Below are positions 20,480 to 33,310 of a DNA stretch of 64,000 bases, one piece after another. Position numbers and translations under genes: made by a program. The DNA lies in NCBI GenBank assembly GCA_031216915.1, contig CM062290.1, positions 168,287,453 through 168,351,452 on the forward strand, given 5' to 3'. Below the pieces are notes generated by a model. It was not told the origin of the DNA, made no database searches, and worked only from the letters and a program-made list of their open reading frames with translations. This DNA is from Pictodentalium vernedei (Eukaryota; Mollusca; Scaphopoda; Dentaliida; Dentaliidae). Positions within the stretch are counted from its first letter, which is position 1; the number at the start of each line of letters is the position of its first letter.

Positions 20480-21850
20480 GAAGGTTCCATCCTTGTAAGC
20501 TTTGATGTTACGTACTTCTACATCAACATTCCACACTCGCCTGGCCTGGAAGCTGTAGAATGTTGGCTAAAAGAAAAGCTCAAAGTTAAGAAGGAATGGC
20601 ACGGATAAATTTATACTCGAGAGCATAAAATTCATTCTCGAAAACAACACTTTCAACTTTGGCAGTAAGCATTTTAAACAGGTATGGGTATGAAAATGAC
20701 ATCTATTTATGCCACTCTGGCCCTGGCCTACCTAGAACAAAAACTAGACTCAAGGACAGAGGAACATTTTGGCTCAGAGTTCAGGCAAAACTTAGTAAAA
20801 AACTGGAAAAATACCTCGAAGACTGTTTCATAATACCCCTGCCTCAGAACAAACACTGGAAGAAATCCACCATACCCTTCAAACCTTACACCCGCAATTA
20901 AATTCACAATGGACCAAAGCAAACACTCCCTACCTTTCTGGATATTCTAATCACGCTGGAAGAGGAAGTACTTTTAACAGACATATACCACAAACCAGCA
21001 GACACTAAACAATATCTGCACTTCAGATCCTGTAACTCCGGTCATACAAAATACACCTTATAATCTAGCTCGGAAAGTTTGCACAATAGTTACAAACCCA
21101 GAACTGAGAACTAAAAGACTTAACGAATTAACAAACTCTCTCGACAAACGCGGATATCCAACCCACCTGATAAGGTATGTTACTGACAGGGCAAACTCCC
21201 TAAACCTCGCGGGATTGAGAACTCTAAACGAAAAGAATCAAAATGACGATATTCTTACTTTCACACTCCACCTTCAATCTAAACAATCCTGAACTTTTCC
21301 CTTTTATCCTATCAAATTTGGACTTGTTAAAAGGCAGTGAACGGATGAAGAAAGTACTGGAAAAATTACAACTAATGAAATGTAAGAGACAACCAGCCAA
21401 TTTTTACTAACATGAGCGGAGGTTGAGGAGGAAACGAACAAACCAGTGGTCTCTAAGTGCAAAGATAAACGATGCAGAACCCGTGAGGTCCTAATGGAGA
21501 GAAATTCATTCTAATTTCAAAATTCAACCTCACCCTTTTCTTTGAAAACACCCCTCACATGTGCATGATCATACTCCTGTACGTTATAGAGTGTTCGGAC
21601 TGTAACGAAGAGTACATTGGGAAAAAGTAATTACCCCAGAAAAGGGGTCTCTGGCCACAAAAACCACATTAAAGATGAAAAATCAAGAAATCTTTATTTG
21701 AGTGAACACACTGACTTCTGTAACAAAGGAGAAAAACCAGGTTTAAAAATTTCCCCACTCGTTGAATGCAACGATTGAAAAATTGTTCCAAGCGAAGGAA
21801 AGATTCTTCAAAGGAAAGTTCAAGCCCAGTTTAAATAGAGGCTAGAAGGA
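20480..21850 (+). pseudogene. Penelope-like retroelement remnant (RT plus GIY-YIG-like tail)
   Basis: Broken plus-strand readings follow the order of a Penelope-type protein. An RT segment with YINIPHSPGLEAVE lies near 20515-20560, and a GMGMKM-type stretch and Y-T-L near 20680-20720. PFLDILIT, TDIYHKPADTKQYLHFRSC and an RK-T-like segment follow near 20930-21100. The LLKGSERMKK/MKCKRQP region is near 21325-21390. The Cys-rich KCKDKRCRT segment and a GIY-YIG-like YIG (TKSTLGK in a shifted frame) are near 21450-21640. Many stops and shifts make it clearly dead. A related RT class such as Naiad or Coprina cannot be excluded, but the combination fits Penelope-like elements. Confidence 0.65.
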
Positions 21851-22920
21851 ATTGCTCTCTCTCTCTCTCACAGCCACCCACCTCCATACCATGAAAGTAT
21901 ACTTCCCTGAAATTACACAGCGTATCTGTGGTATTTACATGGTTACCACAGCATCAGTAAAACTGTGACTTCCTGATAATTTCACAGCAATGCAGTGTAC
22001 GTTGCGGGTAAAATACATATGTTAACTACAAATACCGGGATACTCAGGCTGAACTGTAGCCTTTTGCAAGATAAATTGCAGATTAACGTGTGCTTGTTCA
22101 GTCCTGCTTTCGCATAAACGCGGCTAATCTAAATTAGAATTCATTTGTTTGGGAGGAGAACCCCAAGTATGTGTGGGGGTGGATAGGCAGAGACAAGCCT
22201 AGAAGCCTCTTTCTGGAGTTACCTTGTTTATACAAACAATTCCCACCAGACAATTACCCAATCAATATTTTAACATCACCTGGGTTTATCCCAACTTGCA
22301 ACCCCTAATCATGAAAACCTTGTTCATACATACAACTCTCGAAAGGAGACACATGTTTATTTTGTAGATTATAAAAAGATCATTGGAAGACTAGTCAATG
22401 CACACAGATAACCACGATTAAATATAGACAGAAATGCCACCTCTACCCCTCCCAAGTGATGCTTATCAAAGTTGGCAATGACAGAGACAAGCAACTTATC
22501 TTGAATTCCACCCCTTATCTTAGAGGAAAAAGGAAAAGTATCAGAACAGACTTACTCCTCCATGAAGAGAGGGCAGAGAGGCTCTCTAGTGTAGCATATA
22601 CACTGCGACTTGAAAAGAAGTATAAAACGGGAATACGTTTATCAGGTATTAGAGTTATCCTAGAAAATAAGGAAACTCCTCTGTCTAGTTGGAGAGAATA
22701 GAATTCACTGAGTATTAATTTCATTGTTGTACATAACAATACTTTGACTTAGAGTTCCCAATATTACATATGAAGTTATGAACATGCTGCTCCGTGTGTC
22801 AACACATGGTTATCCTGGATAAACCTAATTAGTTCATGGCGGGTATGTATTAACGTATGGGCAGGGTAAATAATGCTATCATTTTATATCCAAAGTAAAG
22901 TGTTTTCCTTGTGTGATTAT
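21851..22920. other. intergenic stretch without a recognised gene
   Basis: Short ORFs such as 22456-22701 (about 81 residues, Arg/Lys-rich) may extend the retroelement remnant or be chance; nothing supports a function. Confidence 0.3.
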
Positions 22921-23310
22921 AACAGACTCAGACTGGGATACCAAGTGTACTGTAATTTGCAGTTTTTCAGTTTTCCCGTTTGGTATAGATGAATGCCTTC
23001 CTTGTATATGTCAGGGATGGTTCTCTGTGTTGTTATTTACTTTAATATATTAGAAAAATTATAGAGTAGCATCAGGACAACTTATAGACATGTTTGATTT
23101 CATTACACAGACTTCTGTCCCCTATTATAGCTTCAGACTGGGATACCAAGTGTACTGCAATTTACAGTTTCTTAGTCTGGTATAGATGAGTGTCTTCCTT
23201 GTGTTTGTCATGGATGATTCAAAATATACCCTGTGTAGTTATTTTACTTTATTAGAATAACAACAAGACAATTTATAGCCTTGATTGATTTTATTACTCA
23301 GACTTGAAGG
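22921..23310. repeat. tandem duplication, about 200 bp
   Basis: CAGACTGGGATACCAAGTGT occurs near 22930 and 23131. Both are followed by matching diverged sequence (GGTATAGATGA, TTCCTTGT, TTATTTTACTTTA). Confidence 0.75.
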
Positions 23311-23664
23311 TTACAATTTCTAAGTAGAACATGGGGTGCAGGCGCAAGATTATATCGTCACTTAAAAGCAACTGTTATACTTATTAAGCATTGCAGTTGG
23401 CACATTTGTGCTTTCAAAGAACCACACATTTCCGTCCTAACAAAGGACCGAGTGTGCAAAACGATAATCTGAACTAGTGGGAACACCAACGTCTTCCAGA
23501 TTTTTCCCCCGCGACAACTCAAGCATGTGCAACCGTGCTTGTTTACTGTGGTAAGCACGTTGATGTGTATACGTAAAATAGGAACGGTAGCCAATAACTG
23601 GGTGAAAGTTCTGTACAAACTGCAACATGGATATAAACGATTCTGTAAATGTGAATTTATATTA

Positions 23665-24165
23665 GAGGATATCTAGTGTTTTCAGTGGATACCGAGAATT
23701 ATCCCATGAGTGACCGAGACAAATGTTTATTTTTCGTGAGGGCTTGCGCGGTCACAAGTGAGATAATTTTCGGCATCCACTCGAAAACACTAGATTTTCT
23801 TTTTATTATACGCTTTTTTTTTATAAGAATCTGATAATTCCACTCGTTTCAACCTTGAATTGATGCATGAGAGCAAACAGCGCATTGGATCATTGAAACG
23901 CGGAAGGAATTTGACTGATATTCGAAACAGATAGCGCCTTGCAATCCGATTCAGCTGGCGGGTTTCTAGTCGAAATATGGCCTGAAAGTCCATAATATAA
24001 GTTTTTGGTTTGGTACGTCCTTTGAAAGGACGTACCAAACCAAAAAACTTGTACGACGGACTTTCAGGCCATGTATGGACTAGCGGGTTTCATGCATCAA
24101 TTCAAGGTGTATACGTGTTAAATTGTTGCTGAAAATGATCGGTATCCACCCAGAAACACTACATT
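23665..24165. repeat. palindromic element cluster
   Basis: The segment 23668-23800 has inverted ATCTAGTGTTTTC ends. The segment 23868-24110 is an imperfect palindrome whose core (about 23977-24072) is nearly exact around CCTTTGAAAGG. GGTATCCAC and AACACTA blocks recur near 24140-24165. Confidence 0.7.
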
Positions 24166-24827
24166 TACTTTTCATTGTACCTTTTTGGAACAAATTGATC
24201 ATTTCCAGTGATAATTTGACTCGTATTCACTTTGACGTGATGCTTTGAAAGCCGCCATTTTGATTGATACCGTGAAAGTGAAAATCTTCACAGTAGGGAT
24301 ACGATTTCTATCTTTCTACAATTTCTTCGATAATCTATCGTTTAGCGTATAATAAATGTGTTATATAAAGTCATAGATGCTGTAAGTGATCTTCAACACC
24401 CATAAATTTATCTCCAAGTTTTATCTAAGGGTAAGCAAATTGGGTTTCCACCAAACTTTTGTCTGGGTAAATGGTGGGAAGAGGGTGTTCAAAAATTATT
24501 TTGTGATGGTATCAGCAGAAAGTATCGCCGCATTCACTCGTATAAATTTGGTAAGATTTAAAATAGTATACTTCTCAAAGTTTGCTAAGCACCAAGCATA
24601 TCCAACTACTATTTTACGTTTTAGTTGAAATATTGTTATGAAAAGTGTATATATTTTTTATTTAATTATATCTTTAATGATTTAAGTACAGAAATTACGA
24701 TTTTGTTTGTGTTTGACATTTTTTTTCAGCTTTTGAATACGATAACCATGGAAAATGGATATTATTGTTAAAAAGAGGAAAATGTTTCAAATTTGCCAAA
24801 CCGTCGACGGAGCGAAATGGTGTGTGT

Positions 24828-25590
24828 TCAGTGTCGAGTATGAGACCCATTACTGTTGATTACAGCTTGGCAACGCCTTCTCATGCTCCCAATCAGGTTT
24901 CTGATAGTCCTTTGCAAGCTGCAACTCATTCCAGACATGTTCGATTGGATTGAGGTCGGGGGATTTTGCTGGCTAGTCCATACGCTCACCTCCCCCCCCC
25001 CTTCCTGTCGGTACTCCCGGACAGCATAGGTAGCATGCGGGCGAGCATTATCGTCCATCAGAATTAATCTATCACCCACTACACCTGCATGCAATCTGAG
25101 GTGGGCATCCAGGATCTCATCAATATACCGCTGTGCAGTCAGTGTTCCACAGTCAATGACATAGCGCTCTGTACGTCCATCTCAGCTGATGCTGCCCAGA
25201 CCATTATTGACCCTCCACCATAGCGGTCATGTCCAGCAATGTTGGCTGCAGTGAATCGCTCTCCTGGACTTCTCCAAACCATAGAACGCCTATCTGTGTA
25301 GTCGAGGCAGTACCTTGACTCATCTGTTAAAAGGACAGGTTGCCAATCTTCTCTGGCCCATCCAACGTGGTCCATGGCCCATTCATATCGTGCCTAGCGG
25401 TGGTTCTGGGACAGCGGAATGCGAATACATGGCATTCTCGATCGGAGACCACCTTCGTGCAGCCTTCGTGCAATCTTGCCCGGATAGTCTGCGTCGAAAC
25501 ATTTACCCCGGATGCATTCTGAAGGTCACTGCGAAGCTGGGTTGTAGTGGCAAAGCGGTTCCTACGGACCTGAATTATCAAAAATCGGTC
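24828..25590 (-). pseudogene. Tc1/mariner transposase, N-terminally truncated and frameshifted
   Basis: The minus strand reads, in order: RNRFATTTQLRSDL with STQTIRARLHE (paired-type helix-turn-helix, near 25450-25570); DHVGWAREDWQPVLLTDESRY with the first catalytic Asp (near 25310-25375); GGGSIMVWA (near 25190); and DDNARPH with the second Asp (near 25040). Last come PTSIQSNMSGMSC, corresponding to the usual SPDLNPIEH-type block with the third acidic residue lost or shifted (near 24945), and the tail. Three frames are used, so at least two shifts are present. The first 50 or so residues are missing. Terminal inverted repeats were not identified. Confidence 0.85.
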
Positions 25591-26820
25591 TTCAGCTGCA
25601 GATCATTAAACCACAAGGGTTTGTGTTGAAATGAAGATTGAATATCCTAAACTTGCCATGTACATGTAGACAGTACACGAAAACATCATGAAAATCAAGG
25701 GGCACATGCTTTCCATGACTGTCACGAAAAGTGTGCCTGTCAAGAGAGCTAATGTAAGCAGTGGGGACCATCTCAATACATTCCTCAATCATATCCACCA
25801 AAAATATCGCAAATATGTCACAAGCAGTTTTCACAAATATGTGGTGCTTAGCAAAATAGTAGTATATATAATCCTTCAAAGCACGCGGTTCATTGGCCTT
25901 TAATGGCACAGCAGTTTCCCAGAGTTTTAACGGCGCCACAGTATAGTAAAAGAGTGTAAACGTTTATTTTATGAACACGTAGGTGTTACAGTAGAGTCGC
26001 CGTGGACTGGTCGTAATCGGGGATGTGGCTGGAGGGTTTCATCTGGGGGGGGGGGGGGGGGATGCCACCGGTGTAAATTCCAGCTGTGAGTGGTTTCGAT
26101 AGGTGGTTGCCCTGCAGCGCTGGGTGATATCTTTTAAAGTGATATATATATATGAAACGGAAAAAAACATCATTAATAATGTGTCTGGGTCAGAAAAAAA
26201 TTACCGGGTTGATGTCAGAGTCGAAATTTTGAGGCCATGTCAATTTTAGAGTAGGAAATTTGAAACTCAAGTTTCAAGTTGGAAATAAAAAATCAAAATT
26301 TCTCATCATTAGCTGGAATTTTAATATTTTTCATGAACAATGTTAATTTATTGAATTTCCAACTATTTGATTTTTGACCTCGGAATTTCCAACTATTGAA
26401 AAAATACTCCTACCTGGGGGGGGGGACCCCCCCCCCTCCTGTCGCCACATCCCTGGTCGTAATCCATGCGTGGGCAGTGATGTCCAAGCATGCATTTACC
26501 AGGAAATAAAAATCATCTTCAACAAAATTTAATTAATGAAGCACCGAGTTATACCGGATGCTTCACAAATTATATTTGTGAGGATATGTAGGAGCGTGAG
26601 TGCGCATGTTGCACGTAGCGTATCACAAGAATGCTAGTGATTTACGAAATGTACGTCTGTAGGTCCGTTGGTTTGGCTGTAATTTCTAGGGAAGGCTTGG
26701 CAGTTGGCACTGGCAGCCAAGTCCTGACCAAAAACCACTGCTAGAGGGTTAATATTTCTAAAACTAACTCGTGCCTGCAATGTGGCGTACCTCTTGTGAG
26801 GGTACTAAGTTAGTGTTAAT
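25591..26820. other. intergenic stretch with homopolymer-rich sequence
   Basis: No recognised gene; a minus-strand ORF of 115 residues at 25592-25939 lacks known motifs. Long G or G/C runs lie near 26043-26062 and 26415-26440. Confidence 0.35.
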
Positions 26821-26993
26821 TTGTAAACTCTAGGGGTAATAGACCACTATTTGTCTACTGTGTTTTCGTTCAATATTGTGGAATCCTGATTGCATTTCTA
26901 CTTTTACTGAAGCCTCTGGAAGCCATCCTGTCGTCGAATCGAATATCATTTCGAATACCGAATTTTCGCAGAGCCCTAAAATCAACATCATCC

Positions 26994-27043
<50 letters not shown>
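26994..27043. repeat. (CAA)n microsatellite
   Basis: About 16 CAA/AAC units. Confidence 0.95.
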
Positions 27044-27044
<1 letters not shown>

Positions 27045-27315
27045 TGATAGAGTTGAAACGGTTAACCGATTAATCGATTAATCAATGATCAACATCTTGA
27101 TCGATCCAAAAAGTAATTGTTCGATTATGCGTTACTTTTGAACTTCCATATTACATGGGTCAACAAAGGAGCAAACTTGCTCCAAAACAGGCAAACATTG
27201 TCACACTGACTGACATCAATTATATGAGACAGAGTAAAGCATGCAAGTTACTTGCTGACATACTTGTTTACTTGCATGATCATCATACTGTATCAGTAGT
27301 TGGAAATGGCCATTC

Positions 27316-27564
27316 TTAACCCTTCACCCATTGCGGGTAGCAGACGATACTTGCAAAATAAATCCATGAATTACTAAAAATGTTCAATTTTTGTCTCAAA
27401 AACATAGCCTATAACCCCTCATTAGAACGAGCTCTTTGAGCTCGTTCCAATGAGAAGTCATAAGCTATATGTTTGAGACAGAAACTGAAAACATAATAAA
27501 TTTGCATGGAGATTTTTGTGTATAGGCCTAGTCGGTTCTGTTTGTTACTTTGGGTAAAGAGTCC
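27316..27564 (+). mobile_element. palindromic TTAA-type MITE, family 2, diverged copy
   Basis: Begins TTAACCCTTCACCC, continues with GCAGACGATACTTGCAAAATAAA, has a central GAGCTC palindrome (AACGAGCTC and GAGCTCGTT) and ends near GGGTAAAGAGTC. Other copies lie at 30639, 33140, 53031, 53692, 58954 and 59781. Confidence 0.7.
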
Positions 27565-28180
27565 ATGTTGTAAACCCATAAACGGTATGGCTATTATTCA
27601 GATATCTATTTGGACAAGTGATTAATTTGTTACCCAATGTTAATCCACGTAACTGATCGATCAAGAAAACCTCTTAACCGTTTCAGCTCTACAACATGAT
27701 AGCAACGATGACAAAAAATACAAGACCTGTAACAACAACAGCAGCAGCAGCTTAAACGTTCAGACTGGTTAAAATGTCTCACTTGATGAATCCAACATCG
27801 ACTTGTTTTGCGACATCCCTTAGGAGGACTGTCTTCTCCATAACATAAACAAAACCCCCATTTTTATAAAAAATTATTTATGTTTTCTGATATAAGAATA
27901 TACTCTTTACTTTCCAATATCGTTTTTGTCATCATTCTTCCATTTCATTATTATTTATTTGTTTTCATGGTTGATCATATAATCTATACAGCTGAAATAA
28001 TAAAATCATGTTTTGAATTGTTTTATTTTTCGTTTTTCATGTGATACCAAGTATACAACTTTTCCACGTTGCCTTAATATTCTGATTATTGATGTGTTCG
28101 ATGAATTTGTATTCAGAGTGAGAGGAACAAAATGAGTTAGTTGCGTGAGGTATACAATAGACGGAGTGAATTATCGTTAA

Positions 28181-28937
28181 TGGGCTAAATAAGTAATGAA
28201 AGTTTGTTTATTTTGAAAATTCTCACCTCTTATATTCATATATAAATTGTACACCAGCAATGACGACTGAGATATGATATACAGAACACGAAACACATGT
28301 GCCATCAACTCATAGAGTCGGCCGTAGGCACCACTGGTTCCTGGAAGTCTGCAACCGTATTCGTTCCAGAACTGATAATTTAATATTTTACGAGAACAAC
28401 TTATGGCCAAATGTGCTTTGCATACCCAAGAACAAAGCTTGGGTATCAAAATTCTTCAAAACACAGCGACAGGGCTAAATGGGGGTAAATTCCAAAACCA
28501 ACACTTTTGTTTGCATATGAATGTACTTTCGATTTCCGGTCGACGTCATCGGACGGAAAAAGCATCGATTTTCAACGCCGTCTTAAATCAAATAATGAGA
28601 AAGATCGCCTTAATACAGTATACTATTATTATATAGAGTCCACACAGTTACCATATTCAACGCACGGTATCATGATACCTGTTGAAATTTCTTAGAATAA
28701 CGAGTTTGTTTTTCGATGGAAATCCGTGGTATCGAGTGATTTGCGCATGTATGTCGAACATGGAAACCATTTTCAATAAAAAAATGCAGACAATGTTGTC
28801 CTTTTCCAAAATGCTTCGTGTTCTATACATCCCAACCTTTATTTTGATGTATAATTTGCGTATATGTAATCTGAATTTAAGGAATATCAGAGGTGAGAAT
28901 TTCAAAATAAACAAAATTCCATTACTTATATAGCCCC
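28181..28937. mobile_element. TTAA-flanked fold-back element, family 1, copy A
   Basis: TTAA at 28177-28180 and 28938-28941 flanks terminal inverted repeats (start GGGCTAAATAAGTAATG; end CATTACTTATATAGCCCC). The 5' part carries ACACGAAACACATGTG and GGCACCACTGGTTCCTGGAA; the inner blocks are shared with the other family 1 copies. TTAA duplication and G-rich/C-rich ends suggest mobilisation by a piggyBac-type transposase. No transposase gene is present. Confidence 0.85.
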
Positions 28938-29584
28938 TTAACACACTCAACACGCCATTGAGTCGTGAAATGTACCAAATGCTCGTGCAAATTTCAGCAA
29001 ATTGACCTCTGGGTCATCGTTAGTCAATTTACAGAATATGGGCTATTATATGGGCTATTAGCAGAGTGGAAACCTCACTCCGCGAGTGTGTCAGGAAAAA
29101 AGACTTTCTACGTGCTGTACTAGTTAAAAAAATATTACCACTCGGCGCAGGTACATGTGACGGATGTGGCAGATGCAGGGGGGGGGGGGGGGCTGGTGCA
29201 TGCCAAGCAATACAAGTTGCTCATTGAACTGGGATGACCCCCCCCCTCCTCTACCCCCGTCTCCCAGTCATTAAACGACGAAATATGGGGCAGAACCATT
29301 TCAGACAGTATACTGCACCAGCCTAATGGATTTTGTGAAATAAACTGCATTATTCTAAGCTGCCCATTTTATCTCGGCCTTTACATTAACACTGATGAAC
29401 ATTATTTTACCTTACTCTAGTTCTGGAAAGGTGGGCATAAATGACATTATAACAAGTATAAAAACGAGTTATTCATAAAGCATCGCGTGACTGGGGTATT
29501 GAGGCCAAACCTCACATAGCGCCATGGATTTCCGATTGACAGGACGTAGGGTGGGTTCTGATCTGTGCCAACTACTTTATGTCC

Positions 29585-29895
29585 TTGGACAAGAGATTTA
29601 ATATCGTCGGAGGAAGCCAGTGTACCCGGAGAGAACCACTGAGCAACGGCGAGAGCAAATGTCAGGCTCCCCAACATACTAACTCCACACTAGCAGGGTT
29701 AGCATTGGTTGAAGACAAGTTCACCATCGACGTGCAGTTCGCCTCAGTACACAACGACACCGTGCCCCCACGTGAACAATGGGGATGAAGTGTCTTGCCC
29801 AAGGACACAACGCGGTTGCCGCAGGTGGATTCGGACCGAGGACCACTCGTATTGCAGCCTGCACCTCTACCTACTGAGCCACCGCGCCCCCTCTG
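29585..29895 (-). mobile_element. tRNA-derived SINE, minus strand
   Basis: Read on the minus strand it begins GGGGCGCGGTGGCTCAGTAG (A-box-like), has a B-box-like GGTCCGAATCC, then CAACCGCGTTGTGTCCTTGG, and ends near CCGGGTACACTGGC. It matches the plus-strand copy at 58150-58510. Confidence 0.8.
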
Positions 29896-30638
29896 CAGCA
29901 AATAAAAGTCAGACCCCAAACATTTTGGCAAAATTGCAAAATGGGAATAAAAATCGTTATTTCTTTTTCGCAACGCTTGGAACGATCGCATCGTGTCTAT
30001 GCCGGTTGTGGCGGATGAGAAGAGAAGAAGAATAATGATCGCCGCATCCGTTTGTTTTAAAGTCTTCTTTCGTTCTCGCGGGCAAGCAGTCTACCTCCTG
30101 GGATATTATCAATTCATCAATTAGCTGCTTTGAATTTACGATCCATTTCGTTTAAGCATAGCTATGGTTCTATCGGGATATATGGGCTGGGTCAGAAGGA
30201 ACGCCCCTTCTCAAATGAACAAGACGTCTGTGTGGGTACCTTTTGGGACTTTATGATAATTGTCTTTTTTTGTCTTTCGAGGATGTCTTCATCGAACAGT
30301 AGGGACTTTGTTTTCTTTCCTTACTGCATTTAACACTTGGATTATGGCAGAAAGTTCATTAAGCAGACTAGTCCATACTTTCCCGGTTGTTTGCAGAACG
30401 CATGTTTGTTCCGATGGCCAAGTACACATGTTGAATGTTTTGAATAATAGAAATCATTGTTCTTAAGTTCGCTTAATTAAGATCAAACTGTGTTTACTTA
30501 ATCAGATCAATTACTTACACACAAAAAATGAGGAGGTAACACATTTCCTCGCAACTGGTCCCATAAATAGAATTATATCCTTCACAAGAGAATGGTGAAA
30601 ATCGGATTAAATATGTCTAGTTCAAATGTTCTCACACG

Positions 30639-30880
30639 TTAACCCTTTACCTAACATGAAAAGCAGACGACACTTGCAAAAAAAATTCTTGAATAACTAA
30701 TTTTTTTCATTTTTTGTCTCAAAAACATAGGTTATGACCCCTCGTTGGAACGAGCTCGTTCCAACGAGGGGTCATAACCTATGTTTTTGAGACAAAAAAT
30801 GAAAATATTTTGAAAATTAATTGGCGATTTTTGAGAATAGCGCTGGCCGGTTTTGGCCGTTACGTTGGGTAAAGGGTTAA
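30639..30880 (+). mobile_element. palindromic TTAA-type MITE, family 2, best copy
   Basis: Ends are TTAACCCTTTACCTAACATG and ACGTTGGGTAAAGGGTTAA. Inside, CTCAAAAACATAGGTTATGA and its inverse form a near-perfect palindrome around AACGAGCTCGTT. Total 242 bp with no coding capacity. Confidence 0.8.
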
Positions 30881-30944
30881 ATATCAAAATGAATAGTGAA
30901 ACAAACACATGAAAATGTCTCTCTTGGTTTTCCTTTATTTTTAA

Positions 30945-31035
30945 CAAAAGTAATGTGCACCAGGCGTTTAAGAACAAAGCTAGGAATTCAAAACACTTCA
31001 AGATGTGGCGACGGGGCTAAATGGAAGAAACTGCT
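30945..31035. mobile_element. fragment of family 1 fold-back element
   Basis: AAGAACAAAGCTAGGAATTC and ACAGCGAC-like, GGGGCTAAATGG blocks match the inner part of copies at 28.4 and 35.3 kb. Confidence 0.6.
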
Positions 31036-31616
31036 AACACTGTCGCCATTCTACGGGAAAGAACATTTACATTTCGCCCAAGGTCAGCAGAGACAAAATC
31101 GCCCATATACAGTGCATTCTAAAAGGATATTAGCGTCCAATCGCCTTCTCACTACAGACTGTCACCATAAGAAAACAAGACTGCACACTTGGCGTAAAAA
31201 ATAAAATTATCGCGATACTTATTTAAATTTACTAGATTCCGAAATCATAATCATTTTCCAGTCAAGTTGGTGAGATCAAGTGACAAAATATACATATTAC
31301 TGATATGGCTTCCTTCTTTAAGTTCAAATGTCGACAGTGTTGACCTTTCCTGCATGCAGCCATGCCTCAGCCCCTTGAAGTGTTTTGCTTTCCAATCATT
31401 GTTTTTTTTTTAAATTTGAAGCAAATTTAGCCTCGAATTGTTCTCATGAAATATCATTTTGTTATCGGTTCTGGTAAGAATATGTTAGCAGACTTTCAGG
31501 AACCATTTATTTATACCACGAACTGTGCGAGTCTAAGCATGTATTTTGTCGTATTGATGAGTTTGTAATTTTGGATCTTCACAATAAATTATTTTCTTGT
31601 TACTTAAGTAGCACTT

Positions 31617-31849
31617 TAACCCCTTGAACTCTGTTGCCATCCTTCATGCAAGTTCATTGCCAGCAATTAGAAGAGTCCATATTCATTATTTGGGGTAGAC
31701 CAATCAATATTTTCAACATGTAGCCTCGGCACTTTGAAAATATTGATTGGTCTACCCCACATATTTACAGAACAGCCATCCTATTTAATGAAGTTATGGC
31801 ATATCATTGTCCTGGCCGGGAAAGCGACTGCTCGGGTTCAAAAGGTTAA
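31617..31849 (+). mobile_element. palindromic TTAA-type MITE, family 3
   Basis: Ends are TTAACCCCTTGAACTCTG and GGGTTCAAAAGGTTAA. The core is an inverted repeat of GTAGACCAATCAATATTTTC. Further copies lie at 32735-32957 and 54909-55148. Confidence 0.8.
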
Positions 31850-32214
31850 GAACGCAGTACCTTTCATTTTTCACACATGTTGCAGAAACGTCTGCAATTT
31901 CCTAACGACAAAATGTGCAGGAAACTCGAAGGCGAGTTAGGAATGGAAGTATTTTTTCATTGAATTTTCAACGTACACATTTGTTCGACAGTATGAGGAG
32001 GATGTTTGATTCACACCTTGATAATCAAAGCCACTTTTTCACTTTCCAATTTCAGCACAGTAACATTAGTTAGTGCATTTGAATTCAGATCGAAAGGTCG
32101 CATTGGTTCGACCCTGAACCGCCTCATCTTGATCGTGCCAAGACATTTCATCCCAATTGGGAGAACGATAGCGCAGTTTGACAAGTCATGCTGCACGTTG
32201 ATCGTACAATGCCT

Positions 32215-32400
32215 TTAACTGATTGTAACCCAGCTTGTGCTGAGTTAGTATGTTGGGGAATACAGTTGTTTTATTTATTGGTGTTTAACGACACTTTCAA
32301 CAGCCTGGGTCATATTGTGTTGGTGAAGTTTCACGTCGATGCTCTGTGGATCTCTAAAACACGATCTGACATTGAATGTTGAACGTGTTGTTAACCCCAA

Positions 32401-32447
<47 letters not shown>

Positions 32448-32460
32448 ATGTGTCGTTAGG
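32215..32460. mobile_element. SINE fragments with (AAAT)n tail
   Basis: TAACCCAGCTTGTGCTGAGTTAGTATGTTGGGG matches the SINE body at 58.3 kb, and TTATTTATTGGTGTTTAACG matches the tail at 63.76 kb. The end is a GTTGTTAACCCCAATAAATAAA tail with about 12 AAAT units (32397-32448). Confidence 0.65.
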
Positions 32461-32734
32461 CCAAATAAATGAATAAGTAGATAAATAACTGCTGAACATG
32501 TCAACAAATCAAAAAAGTGCTTGGAAACTGGACTTTCTCTGCGATGGTAAAGGAAAGTCATTGGAAAATATATTGATGTACACGAGCGTTTGTATGTGGG
32601 TTTTTCGTTGCGTACATTGCGTTTTCAATTCACCGGAATATCTGCCTCTGATCACTGGGCAGCTCTCTATAAACCTGTCCATCGCTCAGTGCCATGTGCT
32701 GGTATTAATTACTAAGAAAATATATATAAGGTTG

Positions 32735-32957
32735 TTACCTTACGCCTTTGAGCCCTGGTGAGATCCATGGCAGTCATTGGAGTCCATATTCATTATTTCA
32801 GGTAGACCAATTCTTATTTTCAACGTGCCGACTTGAGGCATCACCTTGAAAATATTGATTGGTCCACCTCACACGTTCACTTAGCAGCAATTATAATTTA
32901 AGAAATTATGGCATATCATGCTCTTGGCCGAAAAGCGGGCTCATGGATTCAATGGGT
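32735..32957 (+). mobile_element. palindromic MITE, family 3, copy 2
   Basis: Diverged copy of 31617-31849: the inverted pair GGTAGACCAATTCTTATTTTC and GAAAATATTGATTGGTCCACC, then TTATGGCATATCATG and TCAATGGGTTAA at the end. Confidence 0.75.
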
Positions 32958-33139
32958 TAAATGCATAGAAAATATTGAAGAGGTGAACAAATCGGGAATG
33001 TGCTGGGTAATCCCAAGAAAACGTCTTGAAAGTATTTTTTTTTTGGAACCAGACTGTGTGAACCCTGTGGGGGCTTTGATAATCTTTGACGTCCAAACGT
33101 GGAGCATTGACGAAGGAGAAGAATGCAAAAACTATGCAT

Positions 33140-33310
33140 TTAACCCTTTACCTAACAGGAATAACAGACGACACTCGTAGGAACATTTTTTGAACAATTA
33201 AAATTTTAATTTTTTTTTCTTCAAAAACCTAGTTTTGACTCCCCATTAGAACGACTTCCACGAGCTTTTTTCATCGAGGGGCTTTTAGCTAACTTTTGAC
33301 ACAAACATTG
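33140..33310 (+). mobile_element. MITE family 2, truncated copy
   Basis: Begins TTAACCCTTTACCTAACAGG and has GCAGACGACAC-like sequence and the CTCAAAAAC-like half of the core. The 3' end is lost. Confidence 0.6.

Noticed and set aside
26830-27073. Poly-Leu / poly-Asn ORFs
   Set aside because: They are translations of the (CAA)n microsatellite.
29709-30035. ORF of 108 residues
   Set aside because: It is largely SINE sequence read in the antisense direction.
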